Below, piece after piece: positions 51,671 to 61,129 of a DNA stretch of 64,000 bases. Made by a program: the position numbers and the translations under genes. The notes below the pieces were generated by a model. That model had not been told where the DNA came from. It saw only the letters and a list, made by a program, of their open reading frames with translations, and searched no databases. The stretch lies in contig CAXXFD010000003.1 of the NCBI GenBank assembly GCA_963662905.2, positions 806,001 to 870,000 of the forward strand. Direction: 5' to 3'. Origin of the DNA: G963662905 sp963662905. GTDB lineage: Bacteria > Bacteroidota > Bacteroidia > Bacteroidales > WRLA01. The first letter of the stretch is position 1. The number at the start of each line of letters is the position of its first letter.

Positions 51671-52330
51671 ATGAATTCAATCATTAAAAAGCTAGGCATA
51701 AATTATTTAAGAGATGAGAGCGGGAAAATCAAAAAATACAAGCCCTGGCTTGGTGATCTTTTTTCTTTTCTGTACGACAGGATTATGGAAAAATCAATTT
51801 TCCCTAAGCTGTTTAAGGGCTCCATCGAAAAACATTTTGAGATTTTAAAAAGCGAGTTTAAGCAAATTCACAATGCATCAGTTCTGGAAATTGGCACAGG
51901 CAGTGGAACTCTGGCAGAAATCCTCCCCAATGACAATCAATACGTTGGAATTGATATCAGCAAAGGCTTATTGAAAAAGGCAAAATCGAGATTCAGGAAA
52001 AACGGCTTCAAAAATTTTGAACTTATTAATACAAATGCTGATGAACTGCCCTTTGAAGAACAATCATTCGATTTTGCAATATGTAATTTATCGCTCAACT
52101 TTTTCGACAACATTGATTCATTCGTGAGCGGCTTAAAAAAAGTTTTAAAAGCAAATGCCATATTCTTTTGTAGTGTCCCCATACCGGAAAGAAAACCCCA
52201 AAAAAGCAAAATACGGGGAAAACTCTATTCGGCACAGGGATTACATGACATTTTCACGAAGCACGGCTTCAGTTTTGAAAACAAGCCTTATGAAAACGGA
52301 GCCGTATTTTATTTTGCAGCGAGGCTTTAA
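51671..52330 (+). CDS. class I SAM-dependent methyltransferase
   Basis: About 219 aa from ATG 51671 (MNSIIKKLGINYL); a TTG at 51638 is in frame but less likely. SAM motif I is VLEIGTGSGTLAEIL and the later FDFAICNLSLNFFDNID and LKKVLKANAIFFCSVP fit the Methyltransf_11 fold. The substrate is unknown. The next gene, mtaB, is separated by 45 bases. Confidence 0.8.
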   Translation: MNSIIKKLGINYLRDESGKIKKYKPWLGDLFSFLYDRIMEKSIFPKLFKGSIEKHFEILKSEFKQIHNASVLEIGTGSGTLAEILPNDNQYVGIDISKGLLKKAKSRFRKNGFKNFELINTNADELPFEEQSFDFAICNLSLNFFDNIDSFVSGLKKVLKANAIFFCSVPIPERKPQKSKIRGKLYSAQGLHDIFTKHGFSFENKPYENGAVFYFAARL

Positions 52331-52360
52331 CTGCAAACACCCAATTTCACAAGCAAAGTG

Positions 52361-52368
52361 TATCTTTG
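52361..52368 (+). promoter_or_regulatory. -7 box directly before mtaB
   Basis: TATCTTTG followed by CC, 7 bases before the ATG. A transcript starting at the usual distance would be leaderless or nearly so. Confidence 0.4.
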
Positions 52369-52375
52369 CCGCTGA

Positions 52376-53638
52376 ATGAAAAAAGTAGCTTTCCATACCT
52401 TTGGGTGCAAGCTTAATTTTGCTGAAACATCCACCATTGCAAAAAACTTCCGCGATGCAGGTTATCAGATTGTTGATTATCGCGAGGAAGCCGATTTATA
52501 TGTAATCCACAGCTGTACGGTCACCGAAAGTGCCGAAAAAAAATGCCGTGCACTCATCCGCCAGACCAAAAAACGTCATCCTGCATCACGCATAGCTGTT
52601 GCCGGCTGTTACGTCCAGATGCGTGCTGATGAACTGAAAAACATACAGGAAATTGACGTTTTATTGGGCAATGACCTGAAATACAACATCAACAGCTATT
52701 TACCGGGCAATATTGGCTCCGATGAAGAACATCTAAAAAACTTCAAACCGGCCTTTTCGAGCGGCGACCGTACACGTACTTTTCTGAAAGTACAGGACGG
52801 CTGCGATTATTTCTGCACCTATTGTACCATCCCCTTTGCCCGTGGAAGAAGCCGCAGCGCAACAATTGCCGACACACTCGAAACAGCCCGTGAAGCAGAA
52901 AATTCAGGAGCAGCAGAAATCGTGCTCACAGGAGTCAATGTGGGTGATTTCGGGAAGCACCAAAACGAAAACTTTTTGGGCTTGATCAAAGAACTTGACC
53001 GGCTCCAAAAGGTGAAACGTCTGCGGCTTTCCTCTATTGAACCCGAGCTGCTCTCGGAAGAAATTATTGGGTTTGTTGCCAGTTCCCGGCTTTTTGCCCC
53101 GCATTTTCATATTCCGCTCCAATCGGGCAGCGACCGCATCCTGAAGATGATGAAGCGCAAATACGATACAGAGCTTTTTGCCCGCCGTGTGGCTTTTATC
53201 AAAAAGATGATTCCCAATGCCTGCATTGCCGTGGATATTATTGCCGGATTTCCGGGCGAAACAGATGATGACCATCAACAGGCCATGGAATTTGTACGCA
53301 GCCTGCCCATCAGCTATTTGCATGTGTTTACTTACTCAGAACGCCCCGGAACCAAAGCACTGCAAATTAAACCTGCGGTTGATGTAGGACTGCGCAGAGA
53401 ACGCTCGCATCAGCTTCAGGAGTTATCGGATGAAAAGAAGATAATTTTCTACAAAGAAAACAAAGGCCGGCAATCAGAAGTACTTTTTGAACATCAAAAT
53501 ATGGACGGATGGATGTACGGTTTTACCGAAAACTACATCCGCGTAAAAACTCCTTACAAAGAAGAACTCAGCAATAAGCTGACCTGCATTAAACTGGATC
53601 AATTCATCGAATCTGAAAACGTTTACAAACACGAATAA
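52376..53638 (+). CDS. mtaB: tRNA t6A37 methylthiotransferase MtaB
   Basis: 420 aa. Adds a methylthio group to t6A37 of tRNAs reading ANN codons. Two cluster-binding sets are visible: Cys11, Cys47, Cys78 in the N-terminal UPF0004 domain and the radical-SAM set CDYFCTYC (Cys143, 147, 150). A C-terminal TRAM-like part follows. Cys spacing C-x3-C-x2-C and the start KVAFHTFGCKLNFAE separate it from MiaB (which begins with a different pattern). It begins a run of plus-strand housekeeping genes. Confidence 0.93.
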   Translation: MKKVAFHTFGCKLNFAETSTIAKNFRDAGYQIVDYREEADLYVIHSCTVTESAEKKCRALIRQTKKRHPASRIAVAGCYVQMRADELKNIQEIDVLLGNDLKYNINSYLPGNIGSDEEHLKNFKPAFSSGDRTRTFLKVQDGCDYFCTYCTIPFARGRSRSATIADTLETAREAENSGAAEIVLTGVNVGDFGKHQNENFLGLIKELDRLQKVKRLRLSSIEPELLSEEIIGFVASSRLFAPHFHIPLQSGSDRILKMMKRKYDTELFARRVAFIKKMIPNACIAVDIIAGFPGETDDDHQQAMEFVRSLPISYLHVFTYSERPGTKALQIKPAVDVGLRRERSHQLQELSDEKKIIFYKENKGRQSEVLFEHQNMDGWMYGFTENYIRVKTPYKEELSNKLTCIKLDQFIESENVYKHE

Positions 53639-53644
53639 ACAGAT

Positions 53645-54814
53645 ATGTACCCCAAACTCAGCGACCTCATCAACGATTTATTCGGCACCAATATCAACTT
53701 GCCCATTCAGAGCTATGGTTTTATGGTTGCTCTGGCTTTTCTAACGGCCGGTATCATCCTTTATCTGGAACTCAAAAGGAAAGAAAAAGAAGGGCTGCTC
53801 CAAAGCCGGGAAATCAAAATGCTTGAAGGCAAGCCGGCGAGCTGGCAGGAGCTGGTTTCTACAGGCACTATCGGATTTATCCTGGGCTATAAATTTGCTC
53901 TGATTTTTGAAGATTATTCATATTTCGCCAACAATCCTCAGGAGGTTTTGACGAGCTGGGGCGGAAACTGGATTACAGGACTGGTGATCGGCATCGGTTC
54001 GGTTGCATGGACCTGGTACAGCCGCAATAAAAACAAAAAAACGCCTCCCGTCGAGAAAAGCATGACCGTCCACCCTTATCAGCTCACCGGAAACATTGCC
54101 ATGGTCGCAGCAATTTTCGGCATCCTTGGCGCCAAGCTTTTTGATGTAATTGAGCATCTCGATGATTTCTTCCGGGATCCTTTGGGCACTTTGCTCAGTT
54201 TCAGCGGACTGGCTTTTTATGGCGGGTTTATTGTAGCAGCTTTTGCAGTGGTTCGATATGGTAAAAAGCACAACATCCCCTTTCCGCACCTTGCGGATGC
54301 CGTGGCTCCGGCGCTTATCCTGGCCTATGCCGTGGGGCGCATCGGCTGCCAGATTTCCGGTGATGGCTGCTGGGGCGTGGTCAATCCCAATCCCATTCCC
54401 GAATGGTGGTTCCTGCCCGACTGGATCTGGGCTTTTGATTATCCGCACAACGTCATCAATGAAGGAATCCTCATGACCGCATGCAGCGGCAGCCATTGCC
54501 ATGTGCTGGAACAGGCCGTCTATCCCACCCCATTCTACGAAACCAGCCTGGGTGTACTGATTTTTATAATCCTTTGGTCTATCCGGAAAAAAGTCGGTAT
54601 TCCCGGCCTGATTTTTAGTTTCTACCTGATGCTGAATGCCATAGAACGCTTCCTGATTGAACGCATACGGGTGAATATTGAATATAAATTCCTCGGAATG
54701 GACATTACCCAGGCACAATTGATTGCGGTTGGGCTATTCCTGCTGGGAGTTGCCAGTATTTTCTATTTCAGATATTTAAACAAGAAAAACAAAAGCCATG
54801 AAGCTGCCGCTTGA
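53645..54814 (+). CDS. lgt: prolipoprotein diacylglyceryl transferase
   Basis: 389 aa, longer than the E. coli enzyme because of an N-terminal extension and extra loops. Transfers diacylglycerol to the lipobox Cys of prolipoproteins in the inner membrane. AYAVGRIGCQISGDGCWG is the Lgt signature region and HNVINEG and PTPFYETS follow in the usual order. About seven to eight hydrophobic segments. The 3' end overlaps the next gene by 17 bases. Confidence 0.9.
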   Translation: MYPKLSDLINDLFGTNINLPIQSYGFMVALAFLTAGIILYLELKRKEKEGLLQSREIKMLEGKPASWQELVSTGTIGFILGYKFALIFEDYSYFANNPQEVLTSWGGNWITGLVIGIGSVAWTWYSRNKNKKTPPVEKSMTVHPYQLTGNIAMVAAIFGILGAKLFDVIEHLDDFFRDPLGTLLSFSGLAFYGGFIVAAFAVVRYGKKHNIPFPHLADAVAPALILAYAVGRIGCQISGDGCWGVVNPNPIPEWWFLPDWIWAFDYPHNVINEGILMTACSGSHCHVLEQAVYPTPFYETSLGVLIFIILWSIRKKVGIPGLIFSFYLMLNAIERFLIERIRVNIEYKFLGMDITQAQLIAVGLFLLGVASIFYFRYLNKKNKSHEAAA

Positions 54815-55595
54815 GGATATCACCCATAAGACGATCGAAATCTGCAAAAATGCCGGAAGTTACATTCGGGAGCAGTCCACACAGATTACAGAAAGGCATG
54901 TAAGCGAAAAAGACCGCAATTCATTGGTTACCCATGTGGACACAAATACGGAACGCATGCTGGTCGAAAAACTCAGCGCATTACTGCCCGGGGCGGGGTT
55001 TATCACCGAAGAAAAAACTGTGGCGCAGCAGGAAAATGAACTACATTGGATTATTGACCCCCTGGACGGCACAACAAATTTCATTCATGGCGTTCCGGTT
55101 TATTCGGTGAGTGTGGCGCTTTATCAAAATAATGATGCGCTCCTTGGGGTTGTTTATGAAATAAGCCGTGATGAATGCTTTTCGGCATGGAAAAACGGAG
55201 GCGCTTTTTTAAACGGCAAACCCATCGCAGTGAGTCCGGCCAAAAACCTTGAAGACGCTCTGATTGCCACCGGATTTCCTTATTATGATTACAGCAAAAT
55301 GGAAAATTATCTGGAAATTTTCAAATATTTCATGCACAGCACACGCGGTGTGCGCAGGTTGGGATCCGCAGCTGTTGACCTTTGCTATGTAGCCTGTGGC
55401 CGCTTCGAAGTATTTTACGAATATGCTTTGAATATCTGGGATATCGCTGCCGGGCTGCTCATTCTCAAAGAAGCCGGAGGCCATGCCAGTGATTTTCACA
55501 ATGGAGCGGATCATATTGAGCGAAAAGAACTCCTGGCTACCAATAAAGTATTACATCCCATCTGTGCAAAGCAATTTATAGAGGTTTTTGCATAA
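54798..55595 (+). CDS. inositol monophosphatase family protein
   Basis: 265 aa. The metal-binding motifs are intact: FITEEK (Glu71 and Glu72), WIIDPLDGTTNF (Asp87, Asp90) and IWDIAAGLLILKEAGG near residue 215. Probable Mg2+-dependent sugar-phosphate or inositol-phosphate phosphatase; the exact substrate cannot be told apart from related family members such as fructose-bisphosphatase class IV-like enzymes. Start overlaps lgt. Confidence 0.88.
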   Translation: MKLPLEDITHKTIEICKNAGSYIREQSTQITERHVSEKDRNSLVTHVDTNTERMLVEKLSALLPGAGFITEEKTVAQQENELHWIIDPLDGTTNFIHGVPVYSVSVALYQNNDALLGVVYEISRDECFSAWKNGGAFLNGKPIAVSPAKNLEDALIATGFPYYDYSKMENYLEIFKYFMHSTRGVRRLGSAAVDLCYVACGRFEVFYEYALNIWDIAAGLLILKEAGGHASDFHNGADHIERKELLATNKVLHPICAKQFIEVFA

Positions 55596-55639
55596 GATTT
55601 CTTTTCTTAGTAATATTGCAGATTAAGGTTTTGAACCCT

Positions 55640-55972
55640 ATGAGAAAAAACAATGCACAGAATTCCGGGCAAAAGCCTGTTGTAAAAGAAAGCCCCTCAC
55701 GCAGTATTGCCAAAGCGATTAGTTGGCGGCTTATTGCTTCAGGAACAACCTGGCTGATTGTTTTTGTGATTTTCCGGCGCTATTCCGAACAATCTTTTCA
55801 TGAAGTTATTGAAACAGCAAGCTTCATCACCGCCATTGAACTGGTAGCAAAAATCCTCTTTTATTATCTGCACGAAAGGTTATGGATCAATATTGATTGG
55901 GGAAAAAACTGGCAAAAATCATATTGGGGACGTAGGGCCTGGAGGAAGCTTTACCGCGACCGGCACAAATAG
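55640..55972 (+). CDS. DUF2061 membrane protein
   Basis: 110 aa from ATG 55640 (MRKNNAQNSG); a TTG at 55616 is in frame. It has the DUF2061 pattern SIAKAISWRLIASGTTWLIV, ITAIELVAKILFYYLHERLW. Two membrane segments. In some bacteria it is next to sulphate-assimilation genes, but no such neighbour is present here. Function unknown. Confidence 0.8.
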   Translation: MRKNNAQNSGQKPVVKESPSRSIAKAISWRLIASGTTWLIVFVIFRRYSEQSFHEVIETASFITAIELVAKILFYYLHERLWINIDWGKNWQKSYWGRRAWRKLYRDRHK

Positions 55973-56018
55973 TTTCTGCGCATAACACCCGACCTTCCAG
56001 ACAAAAAATAATCTCAAT

Positions 56019-56054
56019 CCACGCAGACATCCACAAATTGCGTGGAAGCTTTTT
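56019..56054 (+). terminator. possible terminator after the DUF2061 gene
   Basis: CCACGCA (56019-56025) and TGCGTGG (56039-56045) with a 13-base loop, followed by AAGC and a T-run. Confidence 0.45.
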
Positions 56055-56179
56055 TCTACCCCATTTTTTTTAGCAAAATGATTTCCTGAGCTGAAGGGCA
56101 AAAAAAATTTGGCTGATAAGCGCATATTTCGGAAATTTACTGAAAATTGCTCCATAAGCCGGGCACAACACTTTTTATC

Positions 56180-57544
56180 ATGAAATATTTCCTTTCCGTT
56201 TTTATAAGCTTGATGATTTTTTCTTCTTGCAGCCTTATGGCACAGGACACCACATCTTTATCAAAAGAAAGAAGCAAAGTGGTTGTCTTCGACATGAAGG
56301 AACAGATTGCACCACCTATTTGGCACAAGACAAAAAAAGCCGTTCAGCAGGCCAAAGACATAAATGCCGAACTGATTGTGATTCACATGAATACCTATGG
56401 CGGCATGTTGGAATCTGCCGATTCGATACGCACATTGCTGCTGGACACCGAAATACCGGTTTACGTTTTTATCGACAATAATGCGGCCTCTGCGGGAGCC
56501 CTGATCAGCATTGCCTGCGACAGCATTTATATGCGTCCCGGAGCAAATATTGGGGCCGCTACCGTGGTAAATCAGGAAGGTGCTGCCATGCCCGATAAAT
56601 ACCAGTCGTATATGCGTTCGATGATGCGCGCCACAGCCGAGGCCAAAGGACGCGATCCGGAAATTGCACAGGCCATGGTCGATCCGAGAATCACCGTTGA
56701 AGGCGTTATTGACTCTACTATGGTGCTAACTTTCACCACATCCGAAGCCATTGAAAACGGATTTTGTGAAGGTGAAGCCGATAATCTGGATGAAGTCATT
56801 GCCAAAAGCAAAATTAAAGATCCGGTAATTATACGGCAAAAACTCACCGCCAGCGATCATATCATCGGCTTTCTGATCAACCCATTTGTCAGTGGAATCT
56901 TAATTATGGTTATTGTTGGCGGAATATATTTCGAGCTGCAATCGCCCGGCTTGGGATTTCCTTCCGGCGCAGCGATTATTGCAGCGTTGCTCTATTTTGC
57001 CCCGCTTTACATCGAAGGACTTGCCGCCAATTGGGAAATCCTGTTGTTCATCATCGGCCTGGTACTGATTGCTGTTGAGATTTTTGCCATACCCGGTTTT
57101 GGCGTCGCCGGAATACTGGGCATCAGCTTTATGGTTGTGGGCCTTACGCTTGCCATGGTAGAAAGTTTTGAAGGCTACGAAGGCAGTATTGATTTCTCAC
57201 CGCTTATCACCGCCTTCTTTACTGTAATTATTGCCATGTTCCTCGGTATGCTGGGATCTTTTTATCTCAGCAAAAAACTCTTCAGCGGAAAAACTATTTT
57301 CGGAGAGCTCGCATTGACGGCCACACAGGAAAAAAGCGAAGGTTTTACCAGTGCATACAATAAATATGAAGCCATGATTGGCCTGGAAGCTGTTGCTTTT
57401 TCGGACCTGCGCCCGGCCGGCAAAATAGAGATGAATGGCGAACTTTTTGATGCCGTTGCCGAAAGCGGTTATATCGAAAAAGAAAGCAAGGTCACAGTCA
57501 GGGGATACCTCAACGGCCAGCTGAGCGTTCGGATCAAATCATAA
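56180..57544 (+). CDS. NfeD-family membrane protein with ClpP-class protease domain
   Basis: About 454 aa from ATG 56180 (MKYFLSVFISLMIF); the frame is open 11 codons upstream. A signal peptide, then an N-terminal serine-protease-like (NfeD1b/SppA-like) domain with NTYGGMLESADSIR, the Ser in NNAASAGALIS and a downstream region with MRSMMRATAEAKGRD that carries Lys. A middle of about four membrane segments (SGILIMVIVGGIYF to LMVVG-type, about residues 250-370) and a C-terminal NfeD/OB domain (MIGLEAVAFSDLRPAGKIEM) complete it. Likely involved in membrane protein quality control. The macro-domain gene follows 3 bases later. Confidence 0.85.
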   Translation: MKYFLSVFISLMIFSSCSLMAQDTTSLSKERSKVVVFDMKEQIAPPIWHKTKKAVQQAKDINAELIVIHMNTYGGMLESADSIRTLLLDTEIPVYVFIDNNAASAGALISIACDSIYMRPGANIGAATVVNQEGAAMPDKYQSYMRSMMRATAEAKGRDPEIAQAMVDPRITVEGVIDSTMVLTFTTSEAIENGFCEGEADNLDEVIAKSKIKDPVIIRQKLTASDHIIGFLINPFVSGILIMVIVGGIYFELQSPGLGFPSGAAIIAALLYFAPLYIEGLAANWEILLFIIGLVLIAVEIFAIPGFGVAGILGISFMVVGLTLAMVESFEGYEGSIDFSPLITAFFTVIIAMFLGMLGSFYLSKKLFSGKTIFGELALTATQEKSEGFTSAYNKYEAMIGLEAVAFSDLRPAGKIEMNGELFDAVAESGYIEKESKVTVRGYLNGQLSVRIKS

Positions 57545-57547
57545 ATT

Positions 57548-58057
57548 ATGGAAATCAACAGCAGGATCAGGATTGTTCAAGGCGACATCACCCAAATGAA
57601 AGTGGACGCTATTGTTAATGCAGCCAATAATTCACTGCTGGGCGGTGGCGGAGTCGATGGTGCTATCCATCGGGCAGCCGGCCCCGAATTACTCCGGGCT
57701 TGCAGGGAAATCGGGGGGTGCCCTACCGGAGAAGCCGTCATAACCAAAGGTTTCAAACTGACTGCACATTTTGTTATTCATACGGTTGGCCCTGTTTGGA
57801 GGGGCGGACATCATCTCGAAGATGAACTGCTTGCTGCGGCATATAAAAACAGCCTCGCCATCGCAGCTACACAAAATTTAACAGAAATTGCTTTCCCAAA
57901 TATAAGTACAGGTGTTTATGGATTTCCAAAAGACCGTGCTGCTCAAATTGCGATAAAAACCATAAAAGGCTTTCTTCAGGAAAGTAATTACCCACAGCTT
58001 GTCTATTTTGTTTGTTTTGATCAGGAAAATTATTCGCTCTATAAATCACTGCTTTGA
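57548..58057 (+). CDS. macro domain protein, YmdB-like O-acetyl-ADP-ribose deacetylase
   Basis: 169 aa. DAIVNAANNSLLGGGGVDGAIH (in parts AIVNAANNSLLGGGGVDGAI) is the ADP-ribose-binding N-terminal motif with the catalytic Asn and Asp, and FPNISTGVYGFPKDRAA is the second binding loop. It removes acetyl from O-acetyl-ADP-ribose or hydrolyses ADP-ribosyl groups. The stop TGA overlaps the TTG start of the next gene by 4 bases, so they are coupled. Confidence 0.9.
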   Translation: MEINSRIRIVQGDITQMKVDAIVNAANNSLLGGGGVDGAIHRAAGPELLRACREIGGCPTGEAVITKGFKLTAHFVIHTVGPVWRGGHHLEDELLAAAYKNSLAIAATQNLTEIAFPNISTGVYGFPKDRAAQIAIKTIKGFLQESNYPQLVYFVCFDQENYSLYKSLL

Positions 58058-60501
58058 AAACACGATTCATACTTCTATCGGTTCTGTTGCTCACTGCGAG
58101 CTCTATATTTTCTCAGCAAAAGAAGGAAATACGCGCATTGCGCATCACTGAGAAAATCAAAATTGACGGCCAACTTGATGAACCAGCTTTTCAAAAAAGC
58201 ATGCCGGCCACCAATTTCACGATTTACAAACCCTATAATGGCGAAAAAGCCCGTTTTCGGTCGGAAGTGCATGTTTTATACGATGATGATGCCATATACA
58301 TTGGCGCCATGATGTATGACCCTTCACCCGACAGCATCAGCCGTGAATTTGGCCTGCGCGATGCCGACGGGCTCAATGCCGATTTTTTTCAAATAAGCAT
58401 CGATCCCTACCGGCAGGGACAGCTGGGATTTGCTTTTAAAGTGTATGCCAGCGGCGTGGAAGCGGACAATAAAATCAACCTGAACGAAGAAGACCCAAAT
58501 TGGGATGCTGTATGGAAAAATGCGGTAAACATAAACAAGGAAGGCTGGGTTGCAGAATTGCGCATCCCCTACTCGGCCCTCCGTTTTCCGGTAGATTCAG
58601 TGCAAAACTGGGGCGTTAATTTCTGGCGCGAAATCCGCCGCTACCGCGAAACAATGACCTGGAACTATATCGACGACAGCCAAAACGACTGGCTCTATCA
58701 AAGCGGCACGCTCACCGGACTGAACAACATCAAGCCATCGCTGCGTTTGTCCCTGATGCCTTATGCAAGCATCGGACTGGAGAAACCGGCCTCATCCAAC
58801 GACTGGAAAACCACCTATAATGCCGGTATGGATTTAAAATACGGCATCAACGAAAGTTTTACACTTGATATGACCCTGGTTCCGGATTTTAGTCAGGTAG
58901 AATCGGATGATGAAGTGTTTAACTTCTCTCCTTTTGAAATCCGCTATGACGAAAAAAGGCAATTTTTCACGGAAGGAACAGAACTGTTTAACCGCTGTGG
59001 ACTTTTTTACAGCCGCCGCATCGGCGACAGGCCAAAATACGCCGACGATGTTTATGACAGCCTGAATGCCAACGAAGTAGTAGAAAAAAACCCATCGACT
59101 ACACAATTAATCAATGCTACAAAAATATCCGGCAGGACAAAAGGCGGCCTTGGGATTGGCGTGTTCAATGCCATGACTGCCACCAGCAGTGCCACAGTGG
59201 TGGATACGCTGAGCGGTGATGCACGAAAAGTGACGACACAGCCTTTCACCAATTACAATATCCTGGTTTTTGATCAGGCATTGCGCCAAAACAGCTACAT
59301 CAGCCTCATCAACACCAATGTGTATATGCCCGGAACCGATTACGCGGCAAACGTTACCGGAGCAGAATCGCGCTATACCTTTTGGAACAATTCGGTAGCT
59401 TTTCTTGGACAATTCAATGTAAGCCAGAAGTACAGAAAACACCTTCAGCCTGATTACGGCATCAAGTATTTCTGGGAATTCCAGCGGATAAAAGGAAATT
59501 TCCGTTTTATTTTTGGCGAAACACTGGAAACCGAAACCTATGATCCCAATGATCTGGGCTTTCTTTACAACAATAATGAATTTTCGCATTTCGCGGCTTT
59601 CAGTTACAATATTTACAAAGCCACTGGCATCATTCTGGAATCCTCCAATATGCTGTATATGGATCATCAAATGCTTTATGCTCCAAGGAATTACGTCAGT
59701 TCAGATATTGGCGTAAACAGCCGTACAACATTCGTGAATCACCTTACCGCCGGTTTTGATTTTAAAATCTATCCCACAGAGATCAACGATTATTTTGAAG
59801 CCCGCAGTCCCGGACAGGTTTTCAAACAGCCCGCTTACTGGGAAAGCAGTATTTGGCTTTCGCCCGATTACCGCAAGGCTTTTGTTCTGGATGGCGGCGC
59901 GGAATATGCTCAAGCTTCTGATTACGAGCAAAGAATAACGGAATTTTGGCTCAAACCCCGTTATCGTTTCAGTGATCGCTTAAGTGTTGATATCCGTGGC
60001 GAATATGAACACAGCAAAAACAACCTCGGCTATGTGAGCACCCAGCAAAGCGGTGATCAATCCGCTATTATTTTCGGGCGTAGAAATGTAACCGAAATTG
60101 AAAACACTTTGCGTGCCCAGTTTTTCCTGAGCAATAAAGCAGCCTTCAACCTGAAAATCAGGCATTATCTGGTAGAAGCTGAGTATCAAGAGTTTTACAC
60201 ACTTCAGCAGGACGGTTATCTGAAAGAATATCCGGAAAGCGATGATTATCCCAATCAGGATTTCAGTTTCAATTTATTTAATGCCGACATATTTTTTACA
60301 TGGTATTTTGCGCCCGGCAGCGAAATGAGCATTTCCTGGAAAACAGCCATTAATCATTACGACAGCAAAGTAGTGAATGATTATTTCCGCAGCCTGAAAT
60401 ATACTTTGGAAAGCCCGGCTGCCAATTCGGTTAGTTTGAAGCTTATTTATTATATCGATTATCAGGATGTTAAAAGCCTGTTCAGGAGAAAAGACGTATG
60501 A
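58054..60501 (+). CDS. DUF5916 outer-membrane protein with CBM9-like N-terminal domain
   Basis: 815 aa. Start codon TTG (MKTRFILLSVLLL, signal peptide ending SIFSQ); no ATG is nearby and the overlap TTGA with the macro gene supports it. Residues 25-215 form a CBM9-like beta-sandwich (KIDGQLDEPAFQ and ALRFP). The rest is the DUF5916 barrel, with FSPFEIRYDEKRQFFTEG at the junction. A surface or outer-membrane protein of unknown substrate, common in Bacteroidota. Overlaps aroK as ATGA. Confidence 0.82.
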   Translation: MKTRFILLSVLLLTASSIFSQQKKEIRALRITEKIKIDGQLDEPAFQKSMPATNFTIYKPYNGEKARFRSEVHVLYDDDAIYIGAMMYDPSPDSISREFGLRDADGLNADFFQISIDPYRQGQLGFAFKVYASGVEADNKINLNEEDPNWDAVWKNAVNINKEGWVAELRIPYSALRFPVDSVQNWGVNFWREIRRYRETMTWNYIDDSQNDWLYQSGTLTGLNNIKPSLRLSLMPYASIGLEKPASSNDWKTTYNAGMDLKYGINESFTLDMTLVPDFSQVESDDEVFNFSPFEIRYDEKRQFFTEGTELFNRCGLFYSRRIGDRPKYADDVYDSLNANEVVEKNPSTTQLINATKISGRTKGGLGIGVFNAMTATSSATVVDTLSGDARKVTTQPFTNYNILVFDQALRQNSYISLINTNVYMPGTDYAANVTGAESRYTFWNNSVAFLGQFNVSQKYRKHLQPDYGIKYFWEFQRIKGNFRFIFGETLETETYDPNDLGFLYNNNEFSHFAAFSYNIYKATGIILESSNMLYMDHQMLYAPRNYVSSDIGVNSRTTFVNHLTAGFDFKIYPTEINDYFEARSPGQVFKQPAYWESSIWLSPDYRKAFVLDGGAEYAQASDYEQRITEFWLKPRYRFSDRLSVDIRGEYEHSKNNLGYVSTQQSGDQSAIIFGRRNVTEIENTLRAQFFLSNKAAFNLKIRHYLVEAEYQEFYTLQQDGYLKEYPESDDYPNQDFSFNLFNADIFFTWYFAPGSEMSISWKTAINHYDSKVVNDYFRSLKYTLESPAANSVSLKLIYYIDYQDVKSLFRRKDV

Positions 60502-61010
60502 AACCCATTGTACTGATCGGGTTTATGGGCTGCGGAAAATCCAGCCTCGGCAAACGCACAGCACACCTTCTCGATCTGGAGTTTTATGACCTTGACCTGG
60601 AAATCGAAAAACGTTATCGGGTCAACATAAGCGGCCTGTTTCAAAAGTACGGAGAAGGTGTATTCCGCAAACTGGAATCCGACAGCCTGCTTCAATTCCT
60701 GGAATCAGAAAATGTATTGCTCAGTTTGGGCGGAGGAACACCCTGTTATCAAGGAAATATTGAGCACATACTCAATAAGGCATTTTCGGTTTATATTCAG
60801 CTATCGCCCAAGAGCTTGTTTTACCGTTTACGCGCCTCAAAAAAGCCCAGGCCGCTCATCCAGGGCATGAACGATAACGAACTGCAAACATTTATCAGCC
60901 AGCGCCTTGAAGAAAGGAAAATATTTTATGATCAAGCCGATTTAGTCATCAAAGGCGAAGGTCTTACCCCCAAAATTTTAGCGGAACGGATTCGGGAGGA
61001 GATTGGTTGA
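60498..61010 (+). CDS. aroK: shikimate kinase
   Basis: 170 aa. Phosphorylates shikimate in aromatic amino acid synthesis. Walker A GFMGCGKSSLGK (residues 7-18), DLDLEIEK with substrate-binding Asp, FRKLESDSL with Arg, SLGGGTPC (the shikimate-binding GGG), and the lid region RPLIQG. The start overlaps the DUF5916 stop as ATGA. There are no other aromatic-pathway genes nearby. Confidence 0.93.
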   Translation: MKPIVLIGFMGCGKSSLGKRTAHLLDLEFYDLDLEIEKRYRVNISGLFQKYGEGVFRKLESDSLLQFLESENVLLSLGGGTPCYQGNIEHILNKAFSVYIQLSPKSLFYRLRASKKPRPLIQGMNDNELQTFISQRLEERKIFYDQADLVIKGEGLTPKILAERIREEIG

Positions 61011-61074
61011 GATATATTAGTAGCCAAACCAAGGAATGCAAAACTGAATCTGAGATCGGCCTTCGCATAAAAAA

Positions 61075-61099
61075 AAAAGCCCTCAAAAAGAGGGCTTTC
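61075..61099 (-). terminator. Rho-independent terminator of gap
   Basis: AAAAGCCCTC and GAGGGCTTTC arms with an A5 loop; read on the minus strand a long T-run follows. It lies between the convergent aroK and gap genes. Confidence 0.88.
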
Positions 61100-61129
61100 T
61101 AGATATATTGAAATATGATTTTCAATTTT

